Positions 12,894 through 15,264 of a stretch of DNA of 15,264 nucleotides are shown piece after piece. This DNA is from DATJOQ01 sp050010455. GTDB taxonomy: Bacteria; Desulfobacterota; Binatia; Binatales; Binataceae. The translations under genes were made by a program, and so were the position numbers. The notes beneath the pieces are model-generated. The model had not been told where the DNA came from, searched no databases, and saw only the letters and a list, made by a program, of their open reading frames with translations. Position 1 is the stretch's first letter; each line of letters starts with the position of its first letter. The DNA is taken from NCBI GenBank assembly GCA_050010455.1, contig JBEKLA010000080.1, forward strand, positions 1 through 15,264, given 5' to 3'.

Positions 12894-15146
12894 ATGAGTG
12901 ACGAATGGCAGAAGACGGTGTGCATCCTTTGTTCGGTGAATTGCGGAATCGAGGTGAAGCTTGACGGCCGCCACATCGTGCGGGTCCACGGGAACCGCGA
13001 CCATGTGGCCTCGCGCGGGTATGTCTGCGAAAAGGCGCAGCGCCTCGATTACTATCAGAATGGACGCGACCGCTTGACCTCGCCACTGCGGCGAAAGCCT
13101 GACGGCACCTTCGAAGAGATCGATTGGGATACGGCAATTCGTGAGGTTGCGGCTGGTTTCGATCGAGTGCGCGACAGATGGGGCGGTGCGAGCATCTTCT
13201 ATTATGGAGGAGGCGGCCAGGGAAACCATCTCGTCGGCGGCTACGGCGCCTCGACCCGGAGCGCGCTGGGAAGTGTGTTCCGTTCCAATGCCCTGGCGCA
13301 GGAAAAGACCGGTGAGTTCTGGGTGGAGCACAAGCTGTTCGGGACGGGCCTCAGGGGCAGCTTCGAACACGCGGAGGTCGCGGTTTTCGTCGGCAAGAAC
13401 CCGTGGCAGTCGCATGGCTTTCAACGTGCGCGTCCCATCCTGCGCGACATTGCGGCCGACCCAAACCGTGCTCTCATAGTGGTCGACCCATGCCGCACTG
13501 ACACGGCTGAGATGGCCGACTACCATCTGCGGGTGCGACCCGGCACCGACGCGTTCTGCCTCGCCGCGCTTCTGGGTGTCCTCGTACAGGAGCATCTGAT
13601 CGATCTCGGCTACATTCACGATCGCACCGCAAACAGCGATGAACTTTTCGCCGTACTTAACGGCGTTCCGGTTGCCGACTATTGCGGCCGCGCCGGTCTC
13701 AGCGAGGGCCTGGTGCGCGACGTGGCGCGCCGAATCGCCCGCGCGTCGAGCGTCTCAGTTTACGAGGATCTCGGGATCGAGCATTCGCCCCATAGCACAC
13801 TCAACTCCTACCTGGAGAAACTGCTTTTTGCCCTGACCGGAAATTTAGGTAAGCCGGGCGGTATGAATGCCGCCACGAGCCTGACCGGGCTCTCCAGCGG
13901 CTCGCTGTCATCTCAGATCAGTCCGGTCGGCGGACATCGCATTATCGGCGGGATGATTCCCGCCAACGTTATTCCCGACGAAATTCTGACCGACCATCCC
14001 AAACGCTTCCGCGCGATGCTTATCGAGAGCGAAAACCCAGCGCACTCATTGGCAGACAGCGCACGGATTCGTGAGGCGCTGCAGGCGCTGGAATTCGTCG
14101 TCGTTGTCGACGTCGCGATGACCGAGACCGCGCGCGAGGCGCATTACGTCCTGCCCGCTTCGTCGCAGTACGAGAAGTGGGAGGCGACCTTCTTCGGCGC
14201 TTCGTTTGACACCAGCAGCGAGTATGCGAACACCTTCACGCTGCGCGCGCCAATCTTGGATCCGCTGCCGGGGACGCTTCCCGAGGGCGAGATCCATCGC
14301 CGCCTGGTTCGCGCTCTCGGTGCGATGACGGATGAGGATGTCGCGCCCCTGCACGCAGCGGCGGCCAAGGGGAGGGCGGCGTTCGGGATGGAGTTGATGC
14401 GAGCCGTTGCTGAGCGGCCTCGCTTGGCGGGGATTATGACAGTGCTTCTGTACGAGACCCTGGGCCCGACTCTGGGCGCCGGTAACGAAAACGCCGCGTC
14501 GGTGTGGGGTATCGCGCACAACTTCGCGCGCAGGTATCCGGAGTCGCTCCGTCGCGCGGGCTTCACTGGCGAGGGTCAGCTGCCTGGCGAGGCGCTGTTC
14601 GATGCGATCCTGAAGAATCGATCGGGGGTCGTGATCAGCGTCGATCCGTACGAGGAAACCTGGCGGAGGATTCGTGGCGGACGGATCAATCTTACGATTT
14701 CCGAGTTGATACCCGAACTTGAGTCGCTGCGCGACGAGTATCCATCCTCCGATCCCGAGTTCCCGTTTGTGCTCTCCGCGGGTCAGCGCCGCTCCTCGAC
14801 CGCAAATACCGTCATCCGCGATCCGCAATGGCGCCCGAAGGATCCGGCCGGCGCGCTGTGGATGAATCCGGCGGACGCGGCCGGGCTCGGAGTTAAGAGC
14901 GGCGGGCGCGTCCGCGTGATAACCAAGCGTGCGAGCGCGAACGCAGTGGTCGAGGTGACCGACACGATGATGCCTGGTCACGTCGCTCTGCCGAATGGGA
15001 CCGGCCTTTGGTACCCTGATCGCGAAGGTCAGGAATTCCAGAACGGTGTCGCACCCAACGAGCTTACGATGACCGAGCATCGCGACTGGTTCGCGGGCAC
15101 GCCGCTCCATAAGCACGTGCTGGCCAGAATAGAGCGCTCAACCTAG
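12894..15146 (+). CDS. Molybdopterin-dependent oxidoreductase with N-terminal [4Fe-4S] cluster (DMSO reductase superfamily)
   Basis: This is a 750-aa catalytic subunit of the DMSO-reductase superfamily, which carries a bis-MGD Mo or W cofactor. Cys10, Cys13, Cys17 and Cys45 (CILCSVNC...GYVC) bind a [4Fe-4S] cluster. The molybdopterin core spans about 50-490, and the C-terminal dinucleotide-binding domain about 625-750, starting FPFVLSAGQRRSSTANT. No Tat signal is present, so it should work in the cytoplasm. The usual metal-ligand region reads ALAQEKTGEFWVEHK (about 140-154) with no Cys or selenocysteine stop, so the ligand and substrate cannot be told. Residues about 495-595 (for example LYETLGPTLGAGNENAASVW) do not match a domain I recognise from formate dehydrogenase or DMSO reductase. 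No partner electron-transfer subunit is next to it in the window. A divergent HxlR gene probably controls it. Confidence 0.9.
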   Translation: MSDEWQKTVCILCSVNCGIEVKLDGRHIVRVHGNRDHVASRGYVCEKAQRLDYYQNGRDRLTSPLRRKPDGTFEEIDWDTAIREVAAGFDRVRDRWGGASIFYYGGGGQGNHLVGGYGASTRSALGSVFRSNALAQEKTGEFWVEHKLFGTGLRGSFEHAEVAVFVGKNPWQSHGFQRARPILRDIAADPNRALIVVDPCRTDTAEMADYHLRVRPGTDAFCLAALLGVLVQEHLIDLGYIHDRTANSDELFAVLNGVPVADYCGRAGLSEGLVRDVARRIARASSVSVYEDLGIEHSPHSTLNSYLEKLLFALTGNLGKPGGMNAATSLTGLSSGSLSSQISPVGGHRIIGGMIPANVIPDEILTDHPKRFRAMLIESENPAHSLADSARIREALQALEFVVVVDVAMTETAREAHYVLPASSQYEKWEATFFGASFDTSSEYANTFTLRAPILDPLPGTLPEGEIHRRLVRALGAMTDEDVAPLHAAAAKGRAAFGMELMRAVAERPRLAGIMTVLLYETLGPTLGAGNENAASVWGIAHNFARRYPESLRRAGFTGEGQLPGEALFDAILKNRSGVVISVDPYEETWRRIRGGRINLTISELIPELESLRDEYPSSDPEFPFVLSAGQRRSSTANTVIRDPQWRPKDPAGALWMNPADAAGLGVKSGGRVRVITKRASANAVVEVTDTMMPGHVALPNGTGLWYPDREGQEFQNGVAPNELTMTEHRDWFAGTPLHKHVLARIERST

Positions 15147-15264
15147 TACTACTGTGTCATAAAGCTAGCGGTTTGGCGGAAGCTCTGCGATACTCTGGTT
15201 CATGGCGGGGCGGCGGGCGCAAGCGGCGGAACGGTTTGATGAGTATCTGGGCTTGCTGGGCGAG
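15147..15264 (+). mobile_element. Probable left end of an insertion sequence (IS701-like), cut by the window
   Basis: Sequence beginning TACTACTGTGTCATAAAG follows the oxidoreductase stop codon without any gap. It leads within 55 bp to a new gene start. Abutment to a stop codon and the type of gene that follows suggest an IS terminus, but the matching right end and target duplication are outside the window. The exact boundary cannot be set. Confidence 0.4.
15202..15264 (+). CDS. N-terminal fragment, possible IS701-type transposase
   Basis: The first 21 codons from the ATG at 15202 read MAGRRAQAAERF then DEYLGLLGE and run off the window. This resembles the N-terminus of IS701-family (DDE) transposases, which begin with a short basic stretch and an RF..YL..L pattern. 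Too little is present to see catalytic residues. It could also be another small-helix N-terminus. Confidence 0.45.
   Translation, partial: MAGRRAQAAERFDEYLGLLGE

Noticed and set aside
14046..15116. 356-codon minus-strand frame opposite the oxidoreductase.
   Set aside because: It lies opposite the conserved core and C-terminal domain, and its composition (many Arg, His) is typical of an antisense shadow.
1..15264. CRISPR arrays, tRNA or rRNA genes, phage modules.
   Set aside because: I saw no regularly spaced repeats, no cloverleaf-like segments and no phage gene in the window; the intergenic gaps are short.

Overview
This is a GC-rich bacterial chromosomal window of 15.3 kb. Its gene content is an A/V-type rotary ATPase, a UbiB-like kinase homologue, a phasin-like protein, a BtaA-like protein and a molybdopterin enzyme. 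That mix would suit a soil or sediment Gram-negative lineage, but no rRNA or phylogenetic marker is present and I do not assign a phylum.

Region 1 (about 100-7624, all +) is a tightly packed A/V-type ATPase operon in the order I-K-F-E-A-B-D, followed by a universal stress protein. Spacers are 1-12 bases or overlaps (16 bp E/A, ATGA at A/B and D/Usp), so the eight genes are almost certainly one transcript. Subunits I and K form the membrane ion channel and rotor. A and B form the catalytic head, D and F the shaft, and E the peripheral stalk. No gene for subunit C (the collar joining shaft to K ring) or subunit G/H (partner of E) lies within the visible operon. The left edge of the window is only about 100 bp from subunit I, so either gene could sit further upstream. 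The start of subunit I is unclear: family-like sequence continues in frame upstream of the only usable start codon.

Region 2 (7625-10045) opens with a 293-bp spacer. It is followed by an ABC1/UbiB/AarF-family gene and a small helical, phasin-like protein. Codon use here looks visibly less GC-biased than in the ATPase operon.

Region 3 (10120-12049, +) is a probable three-gene operon: an SRPBCC-fold protein, a DoxX-like four-helix membrane protein and a DUF3419/BtaA-like SAM-dependent enzyme. This looks like a small, unassigned lipid or envelope module. A 25-codon Cys/Gly-rich ORF follows immediately. A hairpin then lies between the convergent genes.

Region 4 (12239-15146) is a divergent pair: an HxlR-family regulator (-) and a 750-aa molybdopterin/[4Fe-4S] oxidoreductase (+). 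The intergenic DNA carries two near-identical 18-bp direct repeats, each with a TTCCA-AAA-TRGAA core, plus a 9-bp inverted repeat whose arms form facing -35-like boxes. This is the clearest regulatory structure in the window.

The right edge (15147-15264) starts directly after the oxidoreductase stop codon. It holds the first 21 codons of a gene that resembles the start of an IS701-type transposase, so an insertion sequence probably begins here.
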